A stretch of DNA of 64,000 nt from an uncultured Bacteroidota bacterium (GTDB lineage: Bacteria > Bacteroidota > Bacteroidia > Chitinophagales > Chitinophagaceae), in contig CAIJXT010000016.1 of assembly GCA_903824665.1 (NCBI GenBank), positions 16,144 to 80,143 of the forward strand, in the 5' to 3' direction. Of this stretch, positions 17,104 through 25,766 are shown piece after piece. Within the stretch, counting starts at the first letter, position 1; each line of letters opens with the position of its first letter. The notes under the pieces were generated by a model. The model saw only the letters and a program-made list of their open reading frames with translations. It was not told the DNA's origin and did no database searches. A program made the position numbers and the translations under genes.

Positions 17104-20100
17104 CTACTCTACTACTACACGTGTTACTAACCGGCTAGTCTGCGAGGTCCCGATAACCAGGTACACACCGGGAGTCTGAATTCGCACCGTCGTTGTTTTA
17201 TTGGTCTGGGCAGGCAAACTGGCTATCTCCCTGCCCGTTACATCTGTTACAATGATGTGCACCGCTGCGTTTGCAACACTACGGTAAGTAACCATGAATA
17301 CCCCCTTGTTCGGCGACGGCCACACCGTAAGTCCGTCACCTGCTTCACCAGCTTCTATCCCATTCACTGCGGTTGCGCAGACACTGGCAGGCAATACATT
17401 CAGAGTACGGGTTGCAGCTGTGGCGCCACATACGTTAGTTACTGTATAGCTGATAACCGCAGTACCTGGAGCGATACCGGTCGCCGCTCCCGAGGCCGAT
17501 ACAGTAGCTATCAATGGCATAGCACTACTCCAACTACCGCCGGTGGTTGTGGTACTGAGTGTAGCGCTGTTGCCGGTGCATACATTGGTCGTACCGGTTA
17601 TAGCAGCTACCACCGGCAATATGGCTACGGTCACATTTGCAGTAGCCAAAGCGCTGCCACAACTATTGATAACAGTGTATGCTATCGTCGCCGTACCGGG
17701 TGCTATGCCGCTAACCATGCCTCCAGCAGAAACCGTCGCTATAGTGGTCGTTGTACTGCTCCATGTCCCACCTGTGGGGGTTGATGATAGTGTCACGCTA
17801 CTCCCCGCACACACTTCCGACGGACCAGTTATTGTACCCGCTACCGGCAGTGGTGTCACCGTTACGTTTGCGGTGACTGTCGTACTGCCACATGAGTTGG
17901 TAACCGTATACCTGATCACCGCCGTCCCCGCGGCCACACCAGATATCAGCCCACCCGCGGCGGCAGTGGCTACCGTCGGCGACAGACTGCTCCAGCTGCC
18001 GCCGGGTGTGGCATTGCTCAGCGTTATATAGCTACCTGCGCACACCGTTGCCGGACCCGTAATAACAGCTACCACTGGCAGCGCGTTAACAGTTACAGTT
18101 GCGTTGACCGTGGTGCTGCCACAGGTGCCGGCGACCACATAAGAAATGGTGGATGTTCCCGGAGACACAAGACTTATGAAACCATCTGAAGCCGTTGGGA
18201 AGATAGTGGCCACCGCCAGATTACTACTGCTCCAGGTACCGCCTGTGGTAGTGCTGCTCAGCACCAGCATCCCACCAGTACACCCCGCCATCGCACCTGT
18301 TATGGGCGCTACCGCTGGCGAACCGTTTACAGTCACCACTCGGGTAGATGCAGTACTGCCACATGCGTTAGTTACCGTGTACGATATTAGCGAAGTACCG
18401 GCCAGCAAGCCGTTAACCAGCCCTCCTGTGCTCACTGTGGCTACTGTAGGGGTTGTACTGCTCCATACACCCGATGCCGTTGCACAGCTGAACGTCACCG
18501 ACCCGCCCACGCACACCGTTGTGGTACCAGTTAGGGGTAATACGGTTGGCAGTGGTACTACCGTTACAGTATACAAGGCGTACCCGAAACCGCAAGTGTT
18601 GGAAATTCCGTAGCTGATGATTGCAGTGCCACCTGCTATACCGGCAACGACACCCGAAGCATTCACAGTTGCAATGCCTGGTGCACCACTCGACCAGGAG
18701 CCACCCGGAGTAGGGTTAGACAGTGGCGTAGTAGCTGCGATACATACCGTAGGGGTGCCGGTAACAGCCGGTACCACAGGCACGGTACATTGATCGATCT
18801 TCAGCAGAAAACCATCATGCACCCCACCTCCGTAGGTCGATTGATGGGCGCCCGGTGTTGCAAGTCCGGTTGTGCTGTTCGTGAAGCCCGAAATGTATAC
18901 GTTACCTGAGCCGTCGTTGATAATGGTATATCCTGTTTCATCTGCATTGCCGCCATAGTACGACCCATATAAAAGGGATCCCGAAGTGGTCATAGAGCCA
19001 TAAAGCAGATCTGCACCACCTGTAATGGTTGACTGCAATGCACCTGGCGTTATCACTCCTGTAGTGCTGTTGGTATTCCCTGCAAAGTAAACATTCCCCG
19101 ATGGGTCTGTGGTTACATCACCCAGCCCATCATCGCCACCGCCTCCGTAGTAGGTGCTCCAAATGATTGTGCCGGTCGGGCTGAACTTGGCGATGAAGCC
19201 ATCATTTACCCCGCCTCCATAAGTTGTTTGATGACTACCCACGGTGGCCATTGCAGTTGTGCTGGAGGTATTGCCGGCCCAGTAAATATTGCCCGCACCA
19301 TCTAATGTAATGCCCCAGCAGTATTCGTCACCGCTACCACCAAAATAGGTGCACCACAGACGGCTGCCAGTACTACTGAATTTGGCAAATATAGCATCCT
19401 TGACCCCGCCACCGTAAACGGTCTGATGTGCACCCGCCGACGCAATACCCGATGGACTGGTGCCCATGCCACCCAGGTATATATTGCCCGACCCGTCCAC
19501 AACAGCACGGTAAAACTCATCGTTGTTGGGGCCACCGCAATAAGTACCCCACACGCGCACTCCTGCACTGGTGAATTTGGCTATGAAGCCATCGTCACCA
19601 CCGGCAACCATCGTTTGCCATGCACCAAATGAGGCTATATTGCTCGTACTTGAAGTCTGCCCTACCAGGTATACATTACCCGATGCATCACAGGTAACAC
19701 CGGATGCGGTTTCCCAATCATAGCCACCGTAGTAGGTAGCCCATATCCTGCTACCCGAGCTATTGAACTTGGCAAGAAACCCGTCAGTAAGTCCCGTTAA
19801 AGAGGGCTGGTGGCTGCCACTGGTGGCAATACCAGATGAGCTGCCTGTGCGACCGCATATGTATATATTGCCTGCCGGATCTATCGCCGACTCCCAGCCA
19901 CGATCATTGGCACTGCCTCCATAATAGGTAGCCCAAAGCAGATTACCGGCATTGTCGTGCCTGGTAAGAAATGCGTCGTCACTACCAGCCTCAATTGTCT
20001 GGTGCGCGCCTGAAGTTGCCATACCAGTTACACTGTTAGTAATGCCGGTCGAGTAGATATCTCCGCCACTGCTTCTCACTACCCTGAAGATCACATCGTC

Positions 20101-20895
20101 GTCGGTGCTGCCATAGTAAGTAGCCCAGAGTACCGAGGGGTCTATGGTAAGTGTGCCTGAATAATGACCGGTCTGATATTGCAACACCTGACCGTCAAGC
20201 ACAAAACGGCTGCTGACGACATGTTTGTTGGCGTCGTAGCTGTATGGAGCGTGCTCTTTCACGGTTCCTAGTGGGGTCTGTGCAATCAGGTCACCATTCT
20301 TTCCAATGCGCAGGTCCGTTGCACCATTGTACCGCAGTTTTATATTAGCTGGGTCCCCCCCGAGTCTTACTACAAACTCATGTTTCAGTGCACCGTTTTG
20401 GGTATAAAGCACCCAGTCAATTTTCGGATAAACATCGTGGTACACGACCCTGCCAAATGAATGAGCAATAATGTCTGTGGCTCCGGCACCTGCGGCAATA
20501 TGATTTTCGTAATAAATTCCGGGTTCCGATACGGATACCACTGCATGCCGATCTGCACCAACCAATTCCACGTCCATCCGGTATATTTTTACCCGGTCCG
20601 GACCTTCGTCTTCGTTATTGTCACTTCCCGGCCCAAAATGACGCTGCCTGACCGTTCCATCAGCTACTGTGCTGAATTGGTAGTGTATAGCGCCATTGCC
20701 AATAAATATGTGCAGTCCTGGAGTCCGGAGTGCAAACTGGATATCAGTGCGGGTCACATGTTGCTGATCTTTTATCTGCCCTCTGTTTTCAATAAATAAG
20801 AGCGGCTTAACTGACACCTCATTTCCTGTCGTTCGGGCAAAAAGGCTGATAGTGCTGCAGGCAAGCAGCAAGAAACTGAGGGCATACAATTTCAT
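17104..20895 (-). CDS. Giant secreted SBBP-repeat and Ig-repeat protein with T9SS sorting domain
   Basis: About 1263 residues from ATG 20895, whose MKLYALSFLLLACSTISLFA is a clean signal peptide; 15 further in-frame codons exist upstream. The N-terminal domain (about 25-250) opens with FIENRGQIKD, the hallmark of the domain that precedes SBBP repeats. About eight SBBP beta-propeller repeats follow, with WATYYGG and GNIYICG motifs. Then come six or so Ig-like repeats of about 80 residues, each with VCAGSSVTLS and GGTWSS patterns. The C-terminus (VWPSPNKGVFMV, VTDVTGREIASLP) is a T9SS sorting domain. Probably a surface adhesin or structural protein; no enzyme motif is seen. The nearly identical repeats favour repeat-number variation. 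Confidence 0.85.
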   Translation of the reverse strand: MKLYALSFLLLACSTISLFARTTGNEVSVKPLLFIENRGQIKDQQHVTRTDIQFALRTPGLHIFIGNGAIHYQFSTVADGTVRQRHFGPGSDNNEDEGPDRVKIYRMDVELVGADRHAVVSVSEPGIYYENHIAAGAGATDIIAHSFGRVVYHDVYPKIDWVLYTQNGALKHEFVVRLGGDPANIKLRYNGATDLRIGKNGDLIAQTPLGTVKEHAPYSYDANKHVVSSRFVLDGQVLQYQTGHYSGTLTIDPSVLWATYYGSTDDDVIFRVVRSSGGDIYSTGITNSVTGMATSGAHQTIEAGSDDAFLTRHDNAGNLLWATYYGGSANDRGWESAIDPAGNIYICGRTGSSSGIATSGSHQPSLTGLTDGFLAKFNSSGSRIWATYYGGYDWETASGVTCDASGNVYLVGQTSSTSNIASFGAWQTMVAGGDDGFIAKFTSAGVRVWGTYCGGPNNDEFYRAVVDGSGNIYLGGMGTSPSGIASAGAHQTVYGGGVKDAIFAKFSSTGSRLWCTYFGGSGDEYCWGITLDGAGNIYWAGNTSSTTAMATVGSHQTTYGGGVNDGFIAKFSPTGTIIWSTYYGGGGDDGLGDVTTDPSGNVYFAGNTNSTTGVITPGALQSTITGGADLLYGSMTTSGSLLYGSYYGGNADETGYTIINDGSGNVYISGFTNSTTGLATPGAHQSTYGGGVHDGFLLKIDQCTVPVVPAVTGTPTVCIAATTPLSNPTPGGSWSSGAPGIATVNASGVVAGIAGGTAIISYGISNTCGFGYALYTVTVVPLPTVLPLTGTTTVCVGGSVTFSCATASGVWSSTTPTVATVSTGGLVNGLLAGTSLISYTVTNACGSTASTRVVTVNGSPAVAPITGAMAGCTGGMLVLSSTTTGGTWSSSNLAVATIFPTASDGFISLVSPGTSTISYVVAGTCGSTTVNATVTVNALPVVAVITGPATVCAGSYITLSNATPGGSWSSLSPTVATAAAGGLISGVAAGTAVIRYTVTNSCGSTTVTANVTVTPLPVAGTITGPSEVCAGSSVTLSSTPTGGTWSSTTTTIATVSAGGMVSGIAPGTATIAYTVINSCGSALATANVTVAILPVVAAITGTTNVCTGNSATLSTTTTGGSWSSAMPLIATVSASGAATGIAPGTAVISYTVTNVCGATAATRTLNVLPASVCATAVNGIEAGEAGDGLTVWPSPNKGVFMVTYRSVANAAVHIIVTDVTGREIASLPAQTNKTTTVRIQTPGVYLVIGTSQTSRLVTRVVVE

Positions 20896-21049
20896 TAAAT
20901 GCAATTTTTTTATGCAAAATATATAAATTATTTTACACAATCAAGCAGTTGAACTGCCATTTTCCAATTGCATTTTATTTGATTAACCACCGGTTAAACT
21001 ACAAGCAGGATTTACCCATTTTTTCAACTTCTGCAGATGAATTGGATAG

Positions 21050-22072
21050 CTACGCGCATCCACCTACCGACAGATCACTATGTGCATTGGTAAGATTGAA
21101 ACTGCTCATAAATTCCAGCGTTCTGAAAGGTTCGTTATGTGCATTCGAACCCGAAATAAGGAAGGCATCAATACCACGATCACACAAATATCCATAGTCC
21201 ATTATTTCGGCAATAGATGGTGATTGCTGATGACCTATGCCCTGCAACAAACCAGTACCGATTATCAGCCGCTTGTTGTGTATCATACACAAATTAATTA
21301 ACCTCTTTTGAAAACTGAATAGCTCGGTCACCGCTGAAGATGTAGATAAATCACCTCTTCCAAGCATTATTGTTTGGCAACAACTCAAAATGTCAACAAG
21401 CGTAGCATCGTCTAAAACGTTTTCAATTTTGGGAATAATGTCCACATCTGGCTGCAAGTACTTCAGTTTAAGAATATCATCAGCCTTCCTTGTGAATGAC
21501 ACTAATAGTTTGACGTTATGCTCAGGTTCTTTCATATTTTCTACAAAAAGCAGGTCTTTTGCTGAATTCGCAAAAAAATCGAAAGGTTTATTCTTCACGC
21601 TTATCGATCGGTTTGATGTAAGTCGAAACGAATTATGTGCCTTGCAAAGAATGTAAGATTCACTTATTTCAGTCACCAAAAAGTTCAATTCATCATCGGC
21701 TACACTGATTACATCACCAGTTTTTAACTCAGCAAAACGCTCGTGACTGAAAAAATTCAGGGTGGGAATAGCTTCAGGAAGGGAATCTTTGGACTGATCT
21801 GTTAGGCGATATTCTTTGCCCAAAACGATATTCAATGGATTTGGCAAACCACCAACTATAGGCTTATTTCCCGGCAAATCGATCACTATGTCCAACTCCA
21901 ACTTACAGTCCCTGATCTTATCCTGAATTTCCCGGATCCTGCTATTCATTTCGGCTTCTGTTTTGCCTTTATAAATCAGGCGAATAGCCTTAAGACCACA
22001 TTTATGAAGTGCTGCCAGATCATGGGAAAAGTCGCCCGAATCTCTGGAATAGGTCAATATAGGATACAGCAT
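21050..22072 (-). CDS. Pyruvate-kinase-like barrel protein, orphan
   Basis: About 340 residues from ATG 22072 (MLYPILTYSRD); an in-frame start at 22150 is also possible. The order of segments follows pyruvate kinase: LAALHKCGLKAIRLIYKG (like GVNVARLNFSHG), LDIVIDLPGNKPIVGG (like LDTQGPKIRTG), VSFTRKADDILKLK, IIPKIEN with the catalytic Lys and Glu, IMLGRGDLS with the metal-binding Asp, and IIGTGLLQG. The C-terminal regulatory domain is absent, as are the classic N-terminal TKI and GPKIR motifs, so it is not the housekeeping enzyme. It may act on another enolpyruvate or phospho-substrate. A terminator lies upstream and no clear partner is adjacent. Confidence 0.7.
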   Translation of the reverse strand: MLYPILTYSRDSGDFSHDLAALHKCGLKAIRLIYKGKTEAEMNSRIREIQDKIRDCKLELDIVIDLPGNKPIVGGLPNPLNIVLGKEYRLTDQSKDSLPEAIPTLNFFSHERFAELKTGDVISVADDELNFLVTEISESYILCKAHNSFRLTSNRSISVKNKPFDFFANSAKDLLFVENMKEPEHNVKLLVSFTRKADDILKLKYLQPDVDIIPKIENVLDDATLVDILSCCQTIMLGRGDLSTSSAVTELFSFQKRLINLCMIHNKRLIIGTGLLQGIGHQQSPSIAEIMDYGYLCDRGIDAFLISGSNAHNEPFRTLEFMSSFNLTNAHSDLSVGGCA

Positions 22073-22209
22073 CTTAAAGCGGTTTGAAACGAAGATAATA
22101 AAAGTAAGTGCTGCACCAAGGCGAACTGGAACACCACTCCTTGTAAGCATCTTTTATATTATGCCGCTCTGCCAAAAAAATCGGGCAGACACTTCTTCCT
22201 AATATAAAA

Positions 22210-22234
22210 AGCGGAGCGCTATTCGCACCCCGCT
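22210..22234 (-). terminator. Rho-independent terminator downstream of the M56 peptidase gene
   Basis: On the minus strand AGCGGGGTGCG and CGCTCCGCT form a stem around AATAG, followed by TTTTTATATT. It should end the blaI-blaR transcript. Confidence 0.65.
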
Positions 22235-22434
22235 CACGGTATGAAAAAATCTCCTTGTTTGTAGTTGATTTAGTTGATTACTCTTCTATTTGCTGACTTT
22301 ACTTAGTAATTGTTCCAGGTAATTCAATGTCATTGTAAAGCCTCCCTGGAAGCCCATTTAGATCCACTATGTGCATAGCGTATATATTTCACTGCGAGCT
22401 AGTGAACGCAATACGCACCAGGTAGTGCACCAGA

Positions 22435-23988
22435 TCAACAATCATCCTTTTTTGCCGGGCGGGTATCTACGCATGGGGATGAAAAAGTAGCCGGCAAAAG
22501 GATTTGTATAAAGCTGGCATCGGGATGCATTCTCATCCTTTCGTCCATAGAAAACACCTGTACCCTTATTGTTGCTTTTTTTAGGTTCAACAAGTACCTG
22601 GCTGCAATTTCATCTTTTTGTAACATGCCATTGATGTAGAGCCTGCCTTGCTGCTTTTCAACAACAAACCCCTTTACCTGATCAACCAATCTGGCTTCAA
22701 GTAGCCTGCCAACCAGTACATTTTCTTCCGACACATTTGTGTTTGCCACCTGTTCCCCTGGCAATTGTTGGGCAGCAATTTTGGCACCGGTCCTCTCGCT
22801 CTTTTTCATCGGCACCGCTTCGTTTACAACTTGCTTTTCATTGCGTTTGTCAGTACTGATAGTCATAGCCTCCTTGTCTTTCCCCCCGCTGACTAAGTTT
22901 ATGTTCTCAGAATGTGTTTGGTTGGGTATTTGATTTGCAGATGCTATAACCGCCTTGCTTTTCTTGTTTTTCGGGAAACTGGGCTTTGCCAACACAATGG
23001 AGCTGGTAATGGTAGCAATAATGATGATTGTAGCCACCATCTGGCTGTAGCTGAATGATTTCTTTTTCATTTCCATAATGCGTTCTATGCGGTTGTAAAG
23101 TTGGGTTGGCTCACCGGTGGCTGCAACAATATTAAGCGAAACTGTGCGGCGTTGCGAAGCTAATGAAGCCAGGGCAGTGGCATACAGAATTGGCTCTGAT
23201 ACGTGGTTGACTACAAGATCGTCGCAGCAGTGTTCTCTTTCACGCCTGATCATGGTTGATATGAACCACACAAATGGATTGAAAAAGAGGATAGTTTCAA
23301 CAATGGTTTGCAATATGTTGACTAAGTAATCATGCCGCTTAATATGAGCAAGCTCATGCAGTAAAATAGTTTCAAGCTGCTGTGGGTCAAGTTGTGCTAC
23401 AGCGGCTGCGGGTAACAGTATGATAGGCTTTAAGAAACCGATGACCATTGGCACTTGTGCTTTGGCTGATATTATCAGTTTTACGGGCCCATCCAATTTG
23501 ATGTGTCTTTTTTGTGTAAGGAATAGCTCATTCATTGCAGCACTGGGCTGAACAGCCCCACCGGTTCTGAGTGAAAACAGCTGCAGCATACCGGCTGAAA
23601 ACCTTGCTAACATCAATACCAGACCAAGAAAATAACATGCAGTAAACCAAGGAAAAAACACAATTATGGATGACTGTAAATCGCGTAGGTTACTCAAACT
23701 ATCTACAACAGCGAAACGCTGCAGTGGAAGCCAAAGAACTTCAGTATTGGCGGTATCTACCCTTAGCAGTTGTTCCTCAATAGGTAGTAACGAATGAAAC
23801 TGCTGCCACCATGTACCTACAAACCAAGCCATCAGAACCGTAAGTGCCGACAGAGATAAATGATACCTTACATTTGCCGACGTAACACGGGCAAGTTTGA
23901 GTACAAGCAACAATGAAGCGTATACAGCAAAGCCCTGTACCAGTGAATAGATGAGTGTCCACGATAGTGATTGAATCCAGATTGCCAT
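22435..23988 (-). CDS. BlaR1/MecR1-type M56 membrane metallopeptidase
   Basis: About 517 residues from ATG 23988 (MAIWIQSLSW); a TTG two codons upstream is an alternative. Four hydrophobic helices anchor an intracellular zinc protease with LLHELAHIKRHDYL (HExxH at about 211-215) and a later RREREHCCDDLVV that provides the third ligand. In BlaR1-type systems, sensing leads this domain to cleave the BlaI repressor. The C-terminal ~190 residues are low-complexity and polar and lack the penicillin-binding sensor domain of staphylococcal BlaR1, so the signal is unknown. The gene lies 60 bases after blaI in the same operon. Confidence 0.87.
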   Translation of the reverse strand: MAIWIQSLSWTLIYSLVQGFAVYASLLLVLKLARVTSANVRYHLSLSALTVLMAWFVGTWWQQFHSLLPIEEQLLRVDTANTEVLWLPLQRFAVVDSLSNLRDLQSSIIVFFPWFTACYFLGLVLMLARFSAGMLQLFSLRTGGAVQPSAAMNELFLTQKRHIKLDGPVKLIISAKAQVPMVIGFLKPIILLPAAAVAQLDPQQLETILLHELAHIKRHDYLVNILQTIVETILFFNPFVWFISTMIRREREHCCDDLVVNHVSEPILYATALASLASQRRTVSLNIVAATGEPTQLYNRIERIMEMKKKSFSYSQMVATIIIIATITSSIVLAKPSFPKNKKSKAVIASANQIPNQTHSENINLVSGGKDKEAMTISTDKRNEKQVVNEAVPMKKSERTGAKIAAQQLPGEQVANTNVSEENVLVGRLLEARLVDQVKGFVVEKQQGRLYINGMLQKDEIAARYLLNLKKATIRVQVFSMDERMRMHPDASFIQILLPATFSSPCVDTRPAKKDDC

Positions 23989-24048
23989 TGTCAATAGTTT
24001 TAAGAGTGAAAAATTGAAATAGTTGCAAATGGTTGACTGCTAAAACAT

Positions 24049-24414
24049 TTACTTTTTTGTCCTTTTATCCAGGTATTCCCGTATCATGTCCAGTTCTGAA
24101 TCACTGGCTTTATGATTGCCCAATGCTTGCATTACGAGTTGCATCGCAGAACCATTGAAAAAAGCATCAACTGTTCGCTGTATTATTTGCCCTTGTGCTT
24201 GCTGTTGATTGATCAGGGCGGTATACACATGGGCTTTGCCCGAGGCCACCCTACTTACCAAGCCCTTTTCAAGCATTACCTGCATTTGTTTTAGAGTAGT
24301 AGTATAGCCTGCATCTTTCTTTTCGATTAGCTTATCATGAACTTCCCTTACAGTGGCCGGTTCGAGTGCCCATAAGACATTTAAGATTTCCAATTCTGCT
24401 TCTGTAGCTTTCAT
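24049..24414 (-). CDS. BlaI/MecI/CopY family repressor
   Basis: A 121-residue winged-helix repressor. ATEAELEILNVLWALEPATVREVHDKL and GYTTTLKQMQVMLEKGLVSR (about 2-60) form the DNA-binding domain, and the C-terminal helices mediate dimerisation and contain the region cleaved by the partner peptidase. It is encoded with the M56 peptidase gene. Two inverted repeats of the TACGA/TCGTA type overlap its own promoter, and two identical ones precede the serine hydrolase gene at 25.8-27.6 kb, so autoregulation and control of that gene are likely. Confidence 0.92.
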   Translation of the reverse strand: MKATEAELEILNVLWALEPATVREVHDKLIEKKDAGYTTTLKQMQVMLEKGLVSRVASGKAHVYTALINQQQAQGQIIQRTVDAFFNGSAMQLVMQALGNHKASDSELDMIREYLDKRTKK

Positions 24415-24432
24415 TTTCTGATGTTGTTTTAC

Positions 24433-24450
24433 CTACGACACTAATCGTAG
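24433..24450. promoter_or_regulatory. BlaI-type operator, proximal, before blaI
   Basis: CTACGA-cactaa-TCGTAG is a perfect inverted repeat centred at 24441.5, just downstream of the -7 box of the blaI promoter. Confidence 0.75.
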
Positions 24451-24451
24451 T

Positions 24452-24481
24452 CAAATGTACGATGTCTGTCGTAATTGCAAA
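24452..24481 (-). promoter_or_regulatory. Bacteroidota-type promoter of blaI
   Basis: On the minus strand TTTG (24478-24481), an 18-base spacer and TACATTTG (24452-24459) match the TTTG/TAnnTTTG consensus. The distal operator occupies the spacer. Confidence 0.7.
24458..24473. promoter_or_regulatory. BlaI-type operator, distal, before blaI
   Basis: TACGA-tgtctg-TCGTA is centred at 24465.5, exactly 24 bases from the proximal site. Confidence 0.75.
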
Positions 24482-24569
24482 ATTTTTTTCTGCTTTTGAA
24501 GAATTTTAACAAATGGTGGAATGAATGTCGTCAGTTTGGTCGCCATAATCGGAGATATAAGTTTGTGTA

Positions 24570-25682
24570 CTATTCGGAAAAACATACTGTACTTTTGCCG
24601 TCATAACGATACAACCCCATTCCTCCGGTAGCGAACCAAACATTGCCGTCTTTGTCTTCAAGCATAAAATAGACATCTTTACTGGTGATTTTTGTAAATG
24701 GATTTTTATCTTCTGGTGGATTCGAGCGCCATAAACCACCAAGTGTATCACCAATATCGTTTCCGTACATTGAGGCTACCCATAAATTCCCCGACTTATC
24801 TTCCAAAATCCTGGATAATGAACCCTTTATTAGTTCTTTTGGCTGCATGTAATCTGTGAACGTTTTGCCATCGTAACTCAATATTCCAGCACTTCTTGTG
24901 GCTAGTAATAGATTCCCGTTTCTGCTTTCTACTACATTACGAATCCACCCTTGATTCTTTGGTCGATAGCTTTCTATCGTTTTACCATCATAGCGGCAGA
25001 AGCCTTCATATCCCGGCGGCATACTGGACCCAAACCAAATATTCTCTTTATATTCCACAATAGATGCCACTAGCCTAAGTTGCAGGCTATCTTTATTGAC
25101 TACATTATCATTAGCCAGTAAACGGGTAAAATTGAATCCGTCATAGCAATAAACACCATCCCCTGTGCCAAACCACATTTTCCCTCGTTTATCCTGCCAT
25201 ATACACCAAACAGTATTTTTTGTTGACCATTCAGTATAATAGCTGTTATTGCTTATTACGGGCCTCACGTAGAAAGTAATTGGAACACCAGTGACCCTAT
25301 TGCCATCATAGCGACAAATACCTTCAGTTGTACCAAACCAAATGTTTCCGGTTCTATCTTCCAAAATAGACCAAACATGATTACTACTTAAACCATCTTT
25401 TTGGGTATATTGAGTAAATAACTTTCCGTCGAATTTATATACTCCTTCTCCTATTGATCCAAACCAAATGTTTCCATTTCTATCCTGTATTCCACATCCG
25501 ATATTTTGATTTTCGTTTGAACGCTGTGTCCTTTTTAATTTCAATTGACCTTTTCCGAATGTCGGCATTCCCGGAAAATGTTCATTTCGAATCTCTGGCT
25601 TTATCTGTCCATTGCACGAAGTATAAATCAGTAAAATGCCAAGAACTGTAAGCCTATTTAGAATCAACATAATTATCTGCAT
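24570..25682 (-). CDS. Two-component-regulator-propeller lipoprotein
   Basis: A 370-residue lipoprotein (signal LTVLGILLIYTSC, lipobox YTSC). The mature part is a string of about seven propeller repeats of the Reg_prop type: DRNGNIWFGSIGEGVYKFDG, DRTGNIWFGTTEGICRYDG, DKSGNLWVAS and DKDGNVWFATGGMGLYRYDG. Such repeats form the periplasmic sensor of hybrid two-component systems, but here no kinase domain follows, so it is a free-standing surface or periplasmic propeller. It lies 84 bases after the serine hydrolase gene, without an operator of its own, and may share that transcript. Confidence 0.8.
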   Translation of the reverse strand: MQIIMLILNRLTVLGILLIYTSCNGQIKPEIRNEHFPGMPTFGKGQLKLKRTQRSNENQNIGCGIQDRNGNIWFGSIGEGVYKFDGKLFTQYTQKDGLSSNHVWSILEDRTGNIWFGTTEGICRYDGNRVTGVPITFYVRPVISNNSYYTEWSTKNTVWCIWQDKRGKMWFGTGDGVYCYDGFNFTRLLANDNVVNKDSLQLRLVASIVEYKENIWFGSSMPPGYEGFCRYDGKTIESYRPKNQGWIRNVVESRNGNLLLATRSAGILSYDGKTFTDYMQPKELIKGSLSRILEDKSGNLWVASMYGNDIGDTLGGLWRSNPPEDKNPFTKITSKDVYFMLEDKDGNVWFATGGMGLYRYDGKSTVCFSE

Positions 25683-25766
25683 TTAGTTCTATTTAAACAT
25701 CAAATATTTTTGTTGGTGGAATAATGCAGCAGAGTACTTCGTTGACCGATAGACCCCTGGTAAAAT

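Noticed and set aside
17257..18613. Several plus-strand frames opposite the giant SBBP/Ig protein gene
   Set aside because: They arise from the repetitive Thr/Val/Gly codons of the real minus-strand gene and have no start signals or domains of their own.
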